A DNA stretch of 64,000 nucleotides. It comes from Cardiobacteriaceae bacterium. GTDB taxonomy: Bacteria > Pseudomonadota > Gammaproteobacteria > Cardiobacteriales > Cardiobacteriaceae. The DNA is taken from positions 186,001-250,000 of the forward strand of contig JAUNEA010000002.1 of NCBI GenBank assembly GCA_030525785.1. The letters run 5' to 3'. Position numbers and translations under genes: made by a program. The notes beneath the pieces are model-generated. The model did no database searches. It saw nothing but the letters and a program-made list of their open reading frames with translations, and had not been told where the DNA came from. This document shows positions 27,764 through 36,981 of this stretch, piece by piece (the first letter of the stretch is position 1; the number at the start of each line of letters is the position of its first letter).

Positions 27764-28627
27764 ATGGCAAGAAGTATCTTAATCACAGGGTGTTCCAGTG
27801 GTATTGGCTATGCGGCAGCCCATGAACTTCATCGGCGCGGTTGGCAAGTTTTCGCGACAGCTCGTGATGCGCAAGATGTAGAACGGCTAAAAAGCGAGGG
27901 CTTGTTGGCAACGCGTTTGAATTTGGAAGAAAGTGATAGCATTCAAATGGCGCTGGAATGGGTGTTGAAGCAAACAGGCGGAACGCTTGATGCGCTTTTC
28001 AACAACGGCGCGTATGCCATTCCAGCAGCCGTGGAAGATTTGTCACGCGCGGCGCTAAGGCAACAACTCGAACACGGGCTTTTGGGTTGGCACGATTTAA
28101 CGGTGCGCGTGATTCCCATCATGCGCAAACAAGGGCGAGGTCGGATTGTGCAAAATAGCTCTGTGTTGGGTTTGGTGAGCATGTGTTATCGAGGCTCTTA
28201 TTGTGCGATGAAATATGCACTTGAAGCGCTTTCTGATGCGATGCGTTTGGAATTACAGGGCACTGGGATTACGGTCAGTTTGATTGAGCCAGGCCCTATT
28301 CGTAGCCAATTTCGTCAAAATGCGTATCGTGCTTTTAAGCGTTGGGTTAATGTTCAAGCCAGCCATCATCAAGCTGCTTATCAGCAAATGATTAATCGTC
28401 TTGATTCCACCCACCCAGCGCCTTTTACTCTTGAGCCTGATGCTGTTGTAAGCGCTTTGGTGCATGCTTTAGAGGCAGATCGCCCTAAAGCTCGTTATTT
28501 TGTCACCAAAGCCACATGGATTATGGTGGCGATGAAACGCCTATTGCCAACAGCTTGGCATGATAGAGTCAGCCAGCATTTGTCGAAAAAAGAAGGCGAA
28601 CATTATCCGCCTAAAAATGAATCTTAA
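27764..28627 (+). CDS. Short-chain dehydrogenase/reductase
   Basis: NAD(P)-dependent oxidoreductase of the classical SDR family. The cofactor motif is ITGCSSGIGYAAA (residues 6-18), the structural motif NNGA near 81, and the catalytic YCAMK near 150, preceded by the serine in VQNSS. Length 287 residues, with a C-terminal extension beyond the core. AAGGAGG lies four bases before the ATG at 27764; the preceding GTG is too close to it. The substrate is unknown. It follows hemH closely. Confidence 0.9.
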   Translation: MARSILITGCSSGIGYAAAHELHRRGWQVFATARDAQDVERLKSEGLLATRLNLEESDSIQMALEWVLKQTGGTLDALFNNGAYAIPAAVEDLSRAALRQQLEHGLLGWHDLTVRVIPIMRKQGRGRIVQNSSVLGLVSMCYRGSYCAMKYALEALSDAMRLELQGTGITVSLIEPGPIRSQFRQNAYRAFKRWVNVQASHHQAAYQQMINRLDSTHPAPFTLEPDAVVSALVHALEADRPKARYFVTKATWIMVAMKRLLPTAWHDRVSQHLSKKEGEHYPPKNES

Positions 28628-28764
28628 AATGAAGCCTTAAGTAAAAAGCCTAAGCCAAAGCGCTTTGGAAAGAGGGATTAAAAGATGCTCAAATTTTGGC
28701 TCTTGTATCCCTTGATGGCTTGAAATATAGTAACGTCCTTTTCTATTCAGCAAGGTCAATAGTG

Positions 28765-29550
28765 ATGAGTAAAATGATTCCTGATGTTCAAGGAAGCGCG
28801 GATAAGCGCCAGATTGCGATTACACGCGTAGGCATTTGTGATATTCGTATGCCATTGGTGATTCAAACACCTCACGGTTTACAGCATACCGTTGCGACAG
28901 CAGCCATGACAGTCGCTCTGCCCCATCATCAAAAAGGCACGCATATGTCTCGCTTTATTCATATGCTTAACGAGCGCAAACAATTGGCATTGGCTGATAT
29001 GTATGGTTTGCATCGCGAGATGTTGGAGCGTTTGCATGCCGAACAAGGCACAGTGCAGTTAAATTTTAGCTATTTCATCAAAAAACAAGCGCCTGTTAGC
29101 AAAACAGAAAGTTTGTTGGATTATCGTGTGGAATGGTTGAGTGATGGTGGGGAAAACCCTGAGCTTTATGTACAGGTAACTGTTGCAGTAACGAGCCTTT
29201 GCCCTTGCTCTAAAGAAATTTCGCAATACGGTGCACATAATCAACGTTCCCATATCATCATCAAAGCGCTTTATAACCCTGAAAAACCGTTTGAGCTAGA
29301 TGAATTGATTCGTGTGGCAGAGGAAGAGGGTTCATGTGAGATTTGGTCAACTTTAAAACGTCCTGATGAGAAATTTGTGACGGAGCGAGCGTATGAGAAT
29401 CCAAAATTTGTGGAAGATATTGTGCGTGATGTAGCGATTCGCTTAAATGCTGATAAGCGCATTGATTACTACCGAGTTTCATCGGAGAATTTCGAATCCA
29501 TTCATAACCACAGCGCTTATGCCGTGATAGAAACTGATAAACGCTCTTGA
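28765..29550 (+). CDS. folE2: GTP cyclohydrolase I type B (FolE2)
   Basis: Makes dihydroneopterin triphosphate from GTP for folate or queuosine synthesis. It is the metal-promiscuous alternative to zinc-dependent FolE. The cysteine signature VTSLCPCSKEISQYGAHNQR (about residues 139-158) and RSHIIIKA identify the family. I take the ATG at 28765 (MSKMIPDVQ), giving 261 residues, with AAGG upstream; the longer frame has no binding site. The window also holds znuCB with a Zur-like site, but I see no convincing Zur site before folE2. Confidence 0.94.
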   Translation: MSKMIPDVQGSADKRQIAITRVGICDIRMPLVIQTPHGLQHTVATAAMTVALPHHQKGTHMSRFIHMLNERKQLALADMYGLHREMLERLHAEQGTVQLNFSYFIKKQAPVSKTESLLDYRVEWLSDGGENPELYVQVTVAVTSLCPCSKEISQYGAHNQRSHIIIKALYNPEKPFELDELIRVAEEEGSCEIWSTLKRPDEKFVTERAYENPKFVEDIVRDVAIRLNADKRIDYYRVSSENFESIHNHSAYAVIETDKRS

Positions 29551-29570
29551 TTTCCTAATCTGACCAACCT

Positions 29571-29604
29571 AAGCGCTTTGCTCCCCAAAGCGCTTTCCTT
29601 TTTT
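29571..29604 (+). terminator. Palindrome-pair terminator after folE2
   Basis: AAGCGCTTTG (29571-29580) and CAAAGCGCTT (29586-29595) pair around CTCCC and are followed by TCCTTTTTT. The iterated palindrome is again used as a terminator. Confidence 0.75.
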
Positions 29605-29623
29605 AAGCCAATAGCAGACGAGA

Positions 29624-30391
29624 ATGACCGTGAATCATCAATTAACTCCAGTGCCTGAATTATCTGAGCCTCAACCCATAAAGGCGAGAGCGATTAAAAG
29701 TTTTGTATTGCGTCAAGGTCGCATGACCGATGCTCAAGAGCGAGCTTACGAAGAACAATGGGCGCTTTATGGTATTGATTTTGCACCCCAACAAAGCGCT
29801 TTGTCGCTGCCATTGAATTTTTCCCATTATTTTGGAAGTGATAAGCCTTTGGTAGTAGAAATCGGTTTTGGCATGGGCGATAGCTTGGTTGAGATGGCAC
29901 AAAAGCACCCTGAGACGCATTTTGTTGGTATTGAAGTGCATAAACCGGGCGTAGGGCGTGCGTTGATGAATAGCGCCAAAGCAGGGCTGAAGAATATTCG
30001 CTTTTTGCGCCATGATGCTGTGGAGGTATTGGAACTGGGGATTGCTGATGGCAGTTTGTCGCGTGTACAAATTTATTTCCCTGACCCATGGCATAAAGCA
30101 CGCCATCATAAGCGCCGATTAATTCAAGCGCCATTTTTGTCTTTATTGCATCGAAAATTGCAGGCAGGTGGTGAATTGCATATTGCAACTGATTGGGAGC
30201 ATTACGCGGAATGGATTCGTGATTTACTGAGAGATAATCCTCAGTGGCACAATCTTGGTAATCCTGATGGTTACAGTGAGCGCCCCAATCATCGTCCTGA
30301 AACCAAATTCGAACGGCGAGGATTGAAGTTGGGGCATGGCGTTTGGGACTTGCGTTACACCAAAATCCCCACGCCATCTTCCAAAAGCTAA
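29624..30391 (+). CDS. trmB: tRNA (guanine-N7-)-methyltransferase
   Basis: Methylates G46 in the variable loop of tRNAs, using S-adenosylmethionine. The SAM motif VEIGFGMGDSLVEMA lies near residues 79-93; the substrate-binding and catalytic region QIYFPDPWHKARHHKRRLIQ lies near 147-166. 255 residues, in the normal range. It stands between two palindrome-rich spacers. Confidence 0.97.
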   Translation: MTVNHQLTPVPELSEPQPIKARAIKSFVLRQGRMTDAQERAYEEQWALYGIDFAPQQSALSLPLNFSHYFGSDKPLVVEIGFGMGDSLVEMAQKHPETHFVGIEVHKPGVGRALMNSAKAGLKNIRFLRHDAVEVLELGIADGSLSRVQIYFPDPWHKARHHKRRLIQAPFLSLLHRKLQAGGELHIATDWEHYAEWIRDLLRDNPQWHNLGNPDGYSERPNHRPETKFERRGLKLGHGVWDLRYTKIPTPSSKS

Positions 30392-30484
30392 GTAAAGCGC
30401 TTTGACAGATGAGCAAGAGTTGCCTACAATCGCGCCCTTTTATTGTCAAGCCCTATTTTCATGATTGAGTAACTGAGAACAGCC

Positions 30485-31768
30485 ATGAGTCAAACCAAAG
30501 AAACAAAAGTTAAAGAAAACAAAGCCAAGAAATCAGAATCTTCTACGGCAAAAAAAACAAAAGAAAGCAAAGCGCTTTCTAAAACGAGTAAGCCTACGAC
30601 TGAGAAAAAAATTGCTAGTAAAGCCGCTAATCAAGCAAGTCAAAAAGCGGAGCAAAAGGCGGTTGTTAAAAAGGTGAACGAGACAGTGGTTACTGAGAAG
30701 AAAGTGACCAACAAAAAAACGGTTGCCCCAAAAACTGCAGAGAAAAAGGCAGTAGAGAGTAAAACCGTAGATAAGAAAAAGCCAGCGCCAAAGGCAGCGG
30801 CGGAGAAGAAAGAAGTTATTAAACAAGCTTCGGTTTCTAAAAAGGTAAGCAGTGCCAAAGAAACGGCGAAAACCACAGAAAAAGCAGCGCCTAAGAAAGC
30901 CGAGAAAAGTAAATCTACTCAAAGCTCTACTGCTGATGTGAAAGAAAAAGCCAATAAAGTGTCGAAAGCTAAAGCTTCTACTAAAAAAGCAAAAGAAGGA
31001 GTAACAGAAAAGGTATCTGCAGTAAAGAAAGCCACGAAAGAAGACAAAAAATCCAGCAAGGCAGAAGTGGCTCCGAAAAAAGAGAGTGGTAAGAAAGAGG
31101 GTGCGAAAAAAGAAGTGGAGCAAAAATCTTCCCCCAAATCCTCTGAAGCAAAAGCGAGCAAAGCGCTTAAAAAGTCGAATGTGGAAGTTGTAGAAACTCC
31201 TGTGCTTAAACAAGAAGAGATTGCTCAAAAAGCTGAATTACCTGTAAAAAAACCAGCGAACTCAGCGCGTAAACCTGAGGTGAAGCCTGAACCAGTAGCC
31301 AAAAAATCTCCACCACCACCTGTGGTCATTGAACCTGTGGTGCGTGGGCAAGAACAGCCTGCTAAGCCACAATATGTGTTGGCAGAGGGCGAAGAGTATA
31401 TGAGCGAGCGCCAAAAGGATTATTTTGTGCAAATCTTGCAACAATGGAAGCAGGAATTGGTGGAGCAACAGGAAATCCAACGCGCCATGCAAGAAGAAGG
31501 GCAAACCACCAGCGCTGATGATAATGACCGCGCTACGATGGAAGAAGAGTTTGCTTTACAATTGCGTACGCGTGACCGTGAGCGCAAACTCATCCACAAA
31601 ATTAACCAAACGCTCGAGCGCATTAAGCAAGATGATTTCGGCTACTGTAACCGTTGTGGTGAAGAAATTGGCTTGCTTCGTTTAGAGGCAAGACCAACTG
31701 CCGAGCTTTGTATTGACTGTAAAGAAATTGCGGAAAGACAAGAGAAAAGTTTTGTGGATAGAAGCTAA
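30485..31768 (+). CDS. dksA: DksA transcription factor with a long lysine-rich N-terminal extension
   Basis: DksA binds the RNA polymerase secondary channel and with ppGpp adjusts transcription. Residues from about 300 to 427 are a complete DksA: a coiled coil, the tip DDNDRATMEEEF with the acidic residues of the DxxDxA tip, and a four-cysteine zinc finger (Cys388, Cys391, Cys409, Cys412) in FGYCNRCGEEIG and LCIDCKEIAE. The first ~290 residues are almost entirely Lys, Ala, Ser, Glu and Thr, low complexity and probably disordered, like histone H1-type tails. E. coli DksA is about 150 residues, so the extension triples its size. No frameshift is visible and the start has a normal upstream context. 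Its stop overlaps a palindrome copy. Confidence 0.93.
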   Translation: MSQTKETKVKENKAKKSESSTAKKTKESKALSKTSKPTTEKKIASKAANQASQKAEQKAVVKKVNETVVTEKKVTNKKTVAPKTAEKKAVESKTVDKKKPAPKAAAEKKEVIKQASVSKKVSSAKETAKTTEKAAPKKAEKSKSTQSSTADVKEKANKVSKAKASTKKAKEGVTEKVSAVKKATKEDKKSSKAEVAPKKESGKKEGAKKEVEQKSSPKSSEAKASKALKKSNVEVVETPVLKQEEIAQKAELPVKKPANSARKPEVKPEPVAKKSPPPPVVIEPVVRGQEQPAKPQYVLAEGEEYMSERQKDYFVQILQQWKQELVEQQEIQRAMQEEGQTTSADDNDRATMEEEFALQLRTRDRERKLIHKINQTLERIKQDDFGYCNRCGEEIGLLRLEARPTAELCIDCKEIAERQEKSFVDRS

Positions 31769-31792
31769 AGCGCTTTGTATACATCAAAGCCT

Positions 31793-31820
31793 AAAAAGCC
31801 CTCATTACGAGGGCTTTTTT
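31793..31820. terminator. Bidirectional terminator between dksA and znuB
   Basis: The stem AAAAAGCCCTC / GAGGGCTTTTT with loop ATTAC has a T-run on the plus strand and an A-run for the minus strand. It serves both convergent genes. Confidence 0.9.
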
Positions 31821-31835
31821 GTTTGAGTGGTTTGT

Positions 31836-32642
31836 TTATCGTGCTGCTTTTGCTTGGTAGAAGTTATACACCACCGCTGCAAAATACAGCATGCCTGTGA
31901 TGGCAATAATAGCGGGAGCAAGAGGAAGAGCTGCTTGCCATGCCAATGCCGTTCCAACAGCTGCCGAACCAATAGCTATGATGGCGGAGAATAAAGCGCT
32001 TTGCTCGGGCGTTTTCGCCAAACGGTTAGCCGTGTTGGCAGGAATAATCAGCAAAGCTATCACAAACAATAGCCCAAAATACTGTACCATCGTAGCGATA
32101 AAGCTTCCCAAAATCAGCAAAAAGCCTAAATCAATGAGATGAGTTTTGGGGTTTTCAGTACTGGCAACATCAGGGTTTAAGGTCATGAGAATCAGATGAT
32201 TCCAGAGTTTGTACAAAGCTAATAAGGTTAAAACGACTACTATCGTAATCATCACCAAATCTCGCCCTGTGGTGGCGAGCATATCGCCAAAGAGATAACT
32301 CATCAAATCTGTGCGAATATGTTCCATACGAGAGATAAAAATCAGCCCCAATGCCAGCGCTAAATGTGACAAGCTGCCCAAAATATTGCTGGGGTTTTCT
32401 TTGTCCTGCTTTTTTAAGCCATAGAGTAAAGCAATCATCAACAGCGTAACCAGCCAAATGCCTAAGGTTAGCGGTAGGTTAAAAAAGAGGGCAAGGGAAA
32501 TGCCAAGCAAAGAGGCGTGCGAAAGCGCTTCGCCAAAATAAACCAATCGCCGCCAAGCCATCAGACAGCCTAAAGGCGCAGCTGCCAATGATGCCATCAT
32601 GGCACAGCCTAAGGGAATTAAAACAAAGTGGGTAAACAGCAT
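31836..32642 (-). CDS. znuB: Zinc ABC transporter permease
   Basis: Inner-membrane permease of the ABC-3 metal transporter family, probably for zinc. The 268 residues have about seven to nine hydrophobic helices; the FGEALSHASLLGISLAL stretch (about residues 36-52) is the permease signature near the ATPase contact. The start overlaps the znuC stop by one base, so translation is coupled. No znuA binding protein is found in the window. Manganese or iron specificity cannot be excluded by sequence alone. Confidence 0.93.
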   Translation of the reverse strand: MLFTHFVLIPLGCAMMASLAAAPLGCLMAWRRLVYFGEALSHASLLGISLALFFNLPLTLGIWLVTLLMIALLYGLKKQDKENPSNILGSLSHLALALGLIFISRMEHIRTDLMSYLFGDMLATTGRDLVMITIVVVLTLLALYKLWNHLILMTLNPDVASTENPKTHLIDLGFLLILGSFIATMVQYFGLLFVIALLIIPANTANRLAKTPEQSALFSAIIAIGSAAVGTALAWQAALPLAPAIIAITGMLYFAAVVYNFYQAKAAR

Positions 32643-33361
32643 TATTCTGCTCCTCGATGTTGATGAGTGAACACGCCAATATACTCAGGATTCATAGATT
32701 CAAAGCTGGTTTGCCCAAGTAGACGGATAAATTCTGGGTGTTGTGTGATGGCTTCAGGTGTGCCTTGACAACGAATGGCTTGGTTGAGGCACAAAACATG
32801 GTCGCTGGCTGCCATCATCAAATGTAAATCATGGCTAACCATCAAAATGCTGGTAGCTTGCTCACGTTGGAAGTCATAGATGATGCGGTAAAAATCATTG
32901 AGGGCGGCAGGGTCAACACCTGCTGCAGGTTCATCTAAGACAATCAATTCAGGCTGGCGTAACATAGCGCGTAACAACAACAGGCGTTGTAACTCGCCTC
33001 CAGAAAGTTTTTGCAAAGCGCTTTCTTGCAAGTGCAGTAAATTCAGCCTTTCAAGCAAGTTTTGATGTTTTTCAACACCCAATCCTTGCACAAAGCGCTT
33101 TACCGTCATAGGCAAATCAGGCAGGATAGGAAACTTTTGTGGCACATAGCTGATGGAAAGCTGAGGTTTGCGTGTTAAATGCCCGTGGGTGGGTTTAAGT
33201 AGCCCTAATAAAATTTTGAGCAAGGTCGATTTGCCAGCGCCATTGGGGCCAACAATCGTCACAATCTGATTGGGAAGAACTTCAAAATCAATCTCGCGCA
33301 AAATCTCGCGTTGATGATGGCGAAAGCCGATGTTGTTTAGGGTGATGAGTGGGGTGGTCAT
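32642..33361 (-). CDS. znuC: Zinc ABC transporter ATP-binding protein
   Basis: ATPase of the ABC metal importer. Walker A is GPNGAGKST (residues 38-46), the ABC signature LSGGELQR near 118-125, Walker B LIVLDEPAAGVD near 139-150, and the switch histidine in MVSHDLH near 173. 239 residues. It is the first gene of a two-gene operon with znuB and is divergent from priA; a Zur-like palindrome lies between them. Confidence 0.94.
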   Translation of the reverse strand: MTTPLITLNNIGFRHHQREILREIDFEVLPNQIVTIVGPNGAGKSTLLKILLGLLKPTHGHLTRKPQLSISYVPQKFPILPDLPMTVKRFVQGLGVEKHQNLLERLNLLHLQESALQKLSGGELQRLLLLRAMLRQPELIVLDEPAAGVDPAALNDFYRIIYDFQREQATSILMVSHDLHLMMAASDHVLCLNQAIRCQGTPEAITQHPEFIRLLGQTSFESMNPEYIGVFTHQHRGAE

Positions 33362-33397
33362 AAGGAGTAGGGCTGAAACAAAAGCTATAGTGTAACC

Positions 33398-33410
33398 GTT
33401 ATCGGATAAC
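33398..33410. promoter_or_regulatory. Candidate Zur operator between znuC and priA
   Basis: GTTAT-CGG-ATAAC is a perfect 5-3-5 palindrome matching the core of the E. coli Zur consensus (GTTAT-ANT-ATAAC). It lies 37 bp upstream of znuC and 16 bp upstream of priA. The flanking parts of the consensus are not conserved. A Zur regulator is not in the window. Confidence 0.5.
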
Positions 33411-33425
33411 AGGGAGAAGAGGGGA

Positions 33426-35459
33426 ATGAAGGAGAAAAGCGAAGCATTTGACGAGCCTCAAAAATTCAAGCATAGCCCAGAAGAAAACTCCAAATGGGCA
33501 AAGCGCTTTGTGGCGGTTGCTGTGCCTTGTCCTTTGCATCGGGTGTTTGATTATCGCTTGGTGGCGTGTGAATGTGTGGGGGAAGTGGGTTCTCGGGTGC
33601 GGGTGAAGTTTGGGTATCGCGAGGTGGTGGGTGTGATATGGGGCGAGGGTTCGTTACAAGAGCATTTGAGCTACAAAGATGTGCTGGAAGTGTTAGATGA
33701 TGAGCCGTTGTGGACAGAAGACGAACGCGCCATGTTGGATTTTATCGCACGATATTACCAAGCGCCTTTGGGTTTGGTGGTGGAGCAGGCATTGCCCAAA
33801 GCGCTTCGAAAAGGAAAAGGATTGCCGAAACTTAAGCCTTTGCCTAGCCAAGCTATCGTTGCTGCGCCATCTTTGTCTGTTCATCAACAAAGCGCTTTGG
33901 ATAATCTCACGCCTTCTGGCTTTGGGGTTGATGTGATTGAAGGGGTGACGGGTTCTGGAAAATCAGAGCTTTATGCCGCGCGGATTGTGCAGGTGGTTGA
34001 GGGTGGGGGTCAGGTTTTGGTGTTGGTGCCTGAGATTGGTTTGGTAGAGGCGTTGGCGCAACACATTGAGCGGCGACTGGGTGGATTGGTGGTGCGTTAT
34101 CATTCAAATCTGACGGAAAGCCAGCAATTGCAAGCGTGGACAGCGGCTTATCGTGGCGTGGCGAAGGTAGTGGTGGGAACGCGTTCGGCGGTGTTTGTGC
34201 GTTTTCAGCAGTTAGGGCTTATCGTGGTTGATGAGGAGCATGATATGTCTTACAAGCAGCAAGAGGGCGAGGTGCGTTATCACGCGCGAGATGTTGCCTT
34301 GTGGCGAGCAAAGCGCTTTAACATTCCTATCCTCTTAGGCTCTGCGACACCTTCTCTGGAAACTTATCAGCAGTGGTGGCAGGGGCGCTATCGAGGGCAT
34401 ATTTTGCCTGAAAGGATTCACGCGGTTTCTTTGCCGAAGGTTCGTTTTACCGATACAGCTCGTGAGGGTGTTAGTGAGCCCGTGATGCAGGCGATACAAA
34501 GCGCTTTGGCTCGTGGTGAGCAGGCGATGTTGTTTTTAAATCGAAGAGGCTTTGCGCCGATTCTGCGATGTGTAGACTGTGGGTGGCAGGCAGTTTGCCC
34601 TGCTTGTGATGCTTTGTATGCTGTGCACACAGATAGATTACGGCTTCATTGTCATCATTGTGGTCGAGAGAGTGAGGTGGTGGCTCATTGCCCCAGCTGT
34701 GGTGGTCATGAGTTGCAAACGCAAGGCTTGGGTACTCAGCGCCTAGAACGCCAGTTACAACAACGATTCCCCAAAGCCAAGATTTTGCGCATGGATAGCG
34801 ATACTTTAACCACAGCAAAGCGCTTTGTAGAAGCGGTAGCGAGCGTGCAGGCTGGTGAGGTAGATATTATTTTGGGAACACAGTGGCTATCGAAAGGTCA
34901 TCATTTTCCGAAGCTCAGTGTGGTGGGGTTGGTGGATTGTGATGGTGCATTTTATAGTCATGATTTTCGCGCGTTGGAACGCTTGGGGCAGTTGTTGGTG
35001 CAGGTGAGTGGGCGTGCAGGGCGTGAGCGAGAGGGCGAGGTGTGGATTCAAACGCGCGACCGAAATCATGCGGTGTTTCAAGTGTTACGCGAGCCATACC
35101 AACATTTTGCTAAAGCGCTTTGGCAGGAGCGACAGCAGAGCAATCTCCCACCCTGTGGTGCGCAGGCTTTATTGAGCGCGAGGCATAAAGATGGGCAACG
35201 AGCATTTGATGTGCTAGATATGACGCGGCGTGGGGCGCAAAGTGCAGGGGTTGGCTTGGATTTGTTATGGCTAGGGCCAGTGCCAGCCTTGATGACGCGT
35301 AAAGATGGGCAGCAACGTATGCAATTGCTTCTACAAAGCCCCAAACGCTCTGCACTCCAAAGCGCTTTGCCTGCTATTCGTGCATGGTTGGAGGCGCAAG
35401 CAAAAACACTTTCGGTACGCGTTGGGATTGATGTTGATCCGTTGGGGTTTGATGATTGA
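33426..35459 (+). CDS. priA: Primosomal protein N' (replication restart helicase)
   Basis: PriA reloads the replicative helicase at stalled forks. The N-terminal DNA-binding part (about residues 25-130) is followed by a superfamily 2 helicase with Walker A GVTGSGKSE (173-181), DEEHD near 268, and a zinc-binding insertion with eight cysteines, CVDCGWQAVCPACDALYAVH and then CHHCG, CPSCG (about 381-425). Motif VI is in VSGRAGREREG. Length 677 residues; the first 20 or so form a poorly conserved tail. AGAGGGG precedes the ATG. The 5' region is shared with divergent znuC. Confidence 0.96.
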   Translation: MKEKSEAFDEPQKFKHSPEENSKWAKRFVAVAVPCPLHRVFDYRLVACECVGEVGSRVRVKFGYREVVGVIWGEGSLQEHLSYKDVLEVLDDEPLWTEDERAMLDFIARYYQAPLGLVVEQALPKALRKGKGLPKLKPLPSQAIVAAPSLSVHQQSALDNLTPSGFGVDVIEGVTGSGKSELYAARIVQVVEGGGQVLVLVPEIGLVEALAQHIERRLGGLVVRYHSNLTESQQLQAWTAAYRGVAKVVVGTRSAVFVRFQQLGLIVVDEEHDMSYKQQEGEVRYHARDVALWRAKRFNIPILLGSATPSLETYQQWWQGRYRGHILPERIHAVSLPKVRFTDTAREGVSEPVMQAIQSALARGEQAMLFLNRRGFAPILRCVDCGWQAVCPACDALYAVHTDRLRLHCHHCGRESEVVAHCPSCGGHELQTQGLGTQRLERQLQQRFPKAKILRMDSDTLTTAKRFVEAVASVQAGEVDIILGTQWLSKGHHFPKLSVVGLVDCDGAFYSHDFRALERLGQLLVQVSGRAGREREGEVWIQTRDRNHAVFQVLREPYQHFAKALWQERQQSNLPPCGAQALLSARHKDGQRAFDVLDMTRRGAQSAGVGLDLLWLGPVPALMTRKDGQQRMQLLLQSPKRSALQSALPAIRAWLEAQAKTLSVRVGIDVDPLGFDD

Positions 35460-35462
35460 GTT

Positions 35463-36911
35463 TTATCGTTCTCGGTTCTGCATAATCAAATCATGCTTGA
35501 GTTGCCAGAGTTGTTGCGATAAATCAACATAATAACGGTGGGGATATTCCAAGCGTTTCATTTCATTCCACAAAGCGCTTTGCTCACGTTGGCAATGGTT
35601 GCGAATCTGTTCCAAAGAGGGTTGAGAAAGCGCTTTACCGTGTTGGAAAACGAGAGTGAGGCGTGGCTCGGCGCGGAAGTTCTCAACGGTTTTGTGTTTC
35701 CAGCGATGCTCGGGGTCAATTAAGGTGTAGGGCTTGGTTTCATCAATCACTTCATCATGCAAGCCGACCACATCAGCAAGCGCTTTGTTGTGGTCATCAT
35801 ACAATCGCCACACTTGCTTGAAGGCAGGGGTTGTGGTTTTGCCGACACTCTCGCTGACTTTAATCTTTGGCACTTGAATAAGCTTGCCTTCGGGGTTGGT
35901 TTGTTCGAGTGCCACAATTTTGTAAACGCCCCCAAAAACAGGGTCTGATTTTGCCGTGATGAGATTTTCCCCCACGCCAAAGCCATCAATAGCCGCTTCT
36001 TGGCGCAATAAATCAGTGATGATGTATTCATCAAGCGCATTGGAGACAATAATCCGACAATCCGTTAACCCTGCTGCATCAAGCATTTTTCTAGCGCGTT
36101 GGCTTAAATAAGCCAAATCCCCACTATCAATACGAATGCCCATCAAGCGATAACCGCGTGGCGCGAGATACTCTTGATGGAGGCGAATGGCATGAGGAAC
36201 GCCTGAGCGTAGAACATCATAAGTATCTACCAGTAAAGTGGTTTTATCGGGATAGGTTTCTGCGTAACTTAAAAAAGCAGTGTATTCATCATCAAAACTT
36301 TGCACATAAGCGTGCGACATGGTTCCCAACACAGGAACGCCATCAAGCCAAGCGCTTTGCATATTGGAACTGCCCGAAATGCCACCAATGTAGGCAGCGC
36401 GTGTGCCATCATAGGCGGCGCTTGCGCCATGCGCTCGTCTTGCGCCAAATTCATATACCGCTCGACCATTTGCCGCGCGAACGATCCTTGCTGCTTTGGT
36501 GGCGATAAGGCTTTGATGATTTAAGGTTAAGAGTAGAAATGTTTCAATCAACACACATTCAATCAACGGCGCACGAATGGTCAAAAGAGGTTCATTGGGG
36601 AAAACCACCGAACCTTCTTGCATCGCCCAGACTTCACCTGTGAAACGGAAATGGCGTAGATAAGTGAGAAAATCAGCAGAGAAAAGCGCTTTGTCTTGTA
36701 AAAATTGGATTTCTTCCTCGCTAAATTTCAGTTGCTCCAGATGCTGTAATACTTGTGCTAAGCCTGCAAAAATCGCATAACCACCTGCATCAGGTAGGCG
36801 GCGGAAGTAGTAATCAAAGTAGGCGATTTCATGGCTTCTTTTTTGTTGGAAAAAATTTTGAGCCATAGTGAAGGCGTAGAAATCAGTGAGGAGAGCAGAA
36901 GAAAGGCGCAT
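35463..36911 (-). CDS. pncB: Nicotinate phosphoribosyltransferase
   Basis: Salvages nicotinate into NAD synthesis by making nicotinate mononucleotide with ATP and PRPP. Motifs seen include LLTDFYAFTMAQNFFQQK at the N-terminus, GTMSHAYVQSFDDE with the phosphorylated-histidine region (near residue 198), and GIRIDSGDLAYLSQRARKML near 258. At 482 residues it resembles the longer family typical of Gram-positive bacteria rather than the roughly 400-residue enterobacterial enzyme; that comparison is from memory. It converges on priA, with three bases between the stops. Confidence 0.93.
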   Translation of the reverse strand: MRLSSALLTDFYAFTMAQNFFQQKRSHEIAYFDYYFRRLPDAGGYAIFAGLAQVLQHLEQLKFSEEEIQFLQDKALFSADFLTYLRHFRFTGEVWAMQEGSVVFPNEPLLTIRAPLIECVLIETFLLLTLNHQSLIATKAARIVRAANGRAVYEFGARRAHGASAAYDGTRAAYIGGISGSSNMQSAWLDGVPVLGTMSHAYVQSFDDEYTAFLSYAETYPDKTTLLVDTYDVLRSGVPHAIRLHQEYLAPRGYRLMGIRIDSGDLAYLSQRARKMLDAAGLTDCRIIVSNALDEYIITDLLRQEAAIDGFGVGENLITAKSDPVFGGVYKIVALEQTNPEGKLIQVPKIKVSESVGKTTTPAFKQVWRLYDDHNKALADVVGLHDEVIDETKPYTLIDPEHRWKHKTVENFRAEPRLTLVFQHGKALSQPSLEQIRNHCQREQSALWNEMKRLEYPHRYYVDLSQQLWQLKHDLIMQNRER

Positions 36912-36981
36912 GGAAGAATTCCGTCATCAATTAGAGAGTTTGTTATTCTAGTTGGATTTGCGTTGGGTTGGGGGGAATTTT

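Noticed and set aside
28620-28765. Zur box before folE2
   Set aside because: GAAATATAGTAACG resembles one half-site only; no second half at the right distance.
29694-30449. 251-residue minus-strand frame across trmB
   Set aside because: trmB on the plus strand carries all family motifs; the antisense frame has no recognisable domain.
30533-31228. Phenylalanine-rich 231-residue frame opposite the dksA extension
   Set aside because: AAA/AAG lysine codons read backwards give TTT/CTT, so the frame is a shadow of low-complexity sequence.
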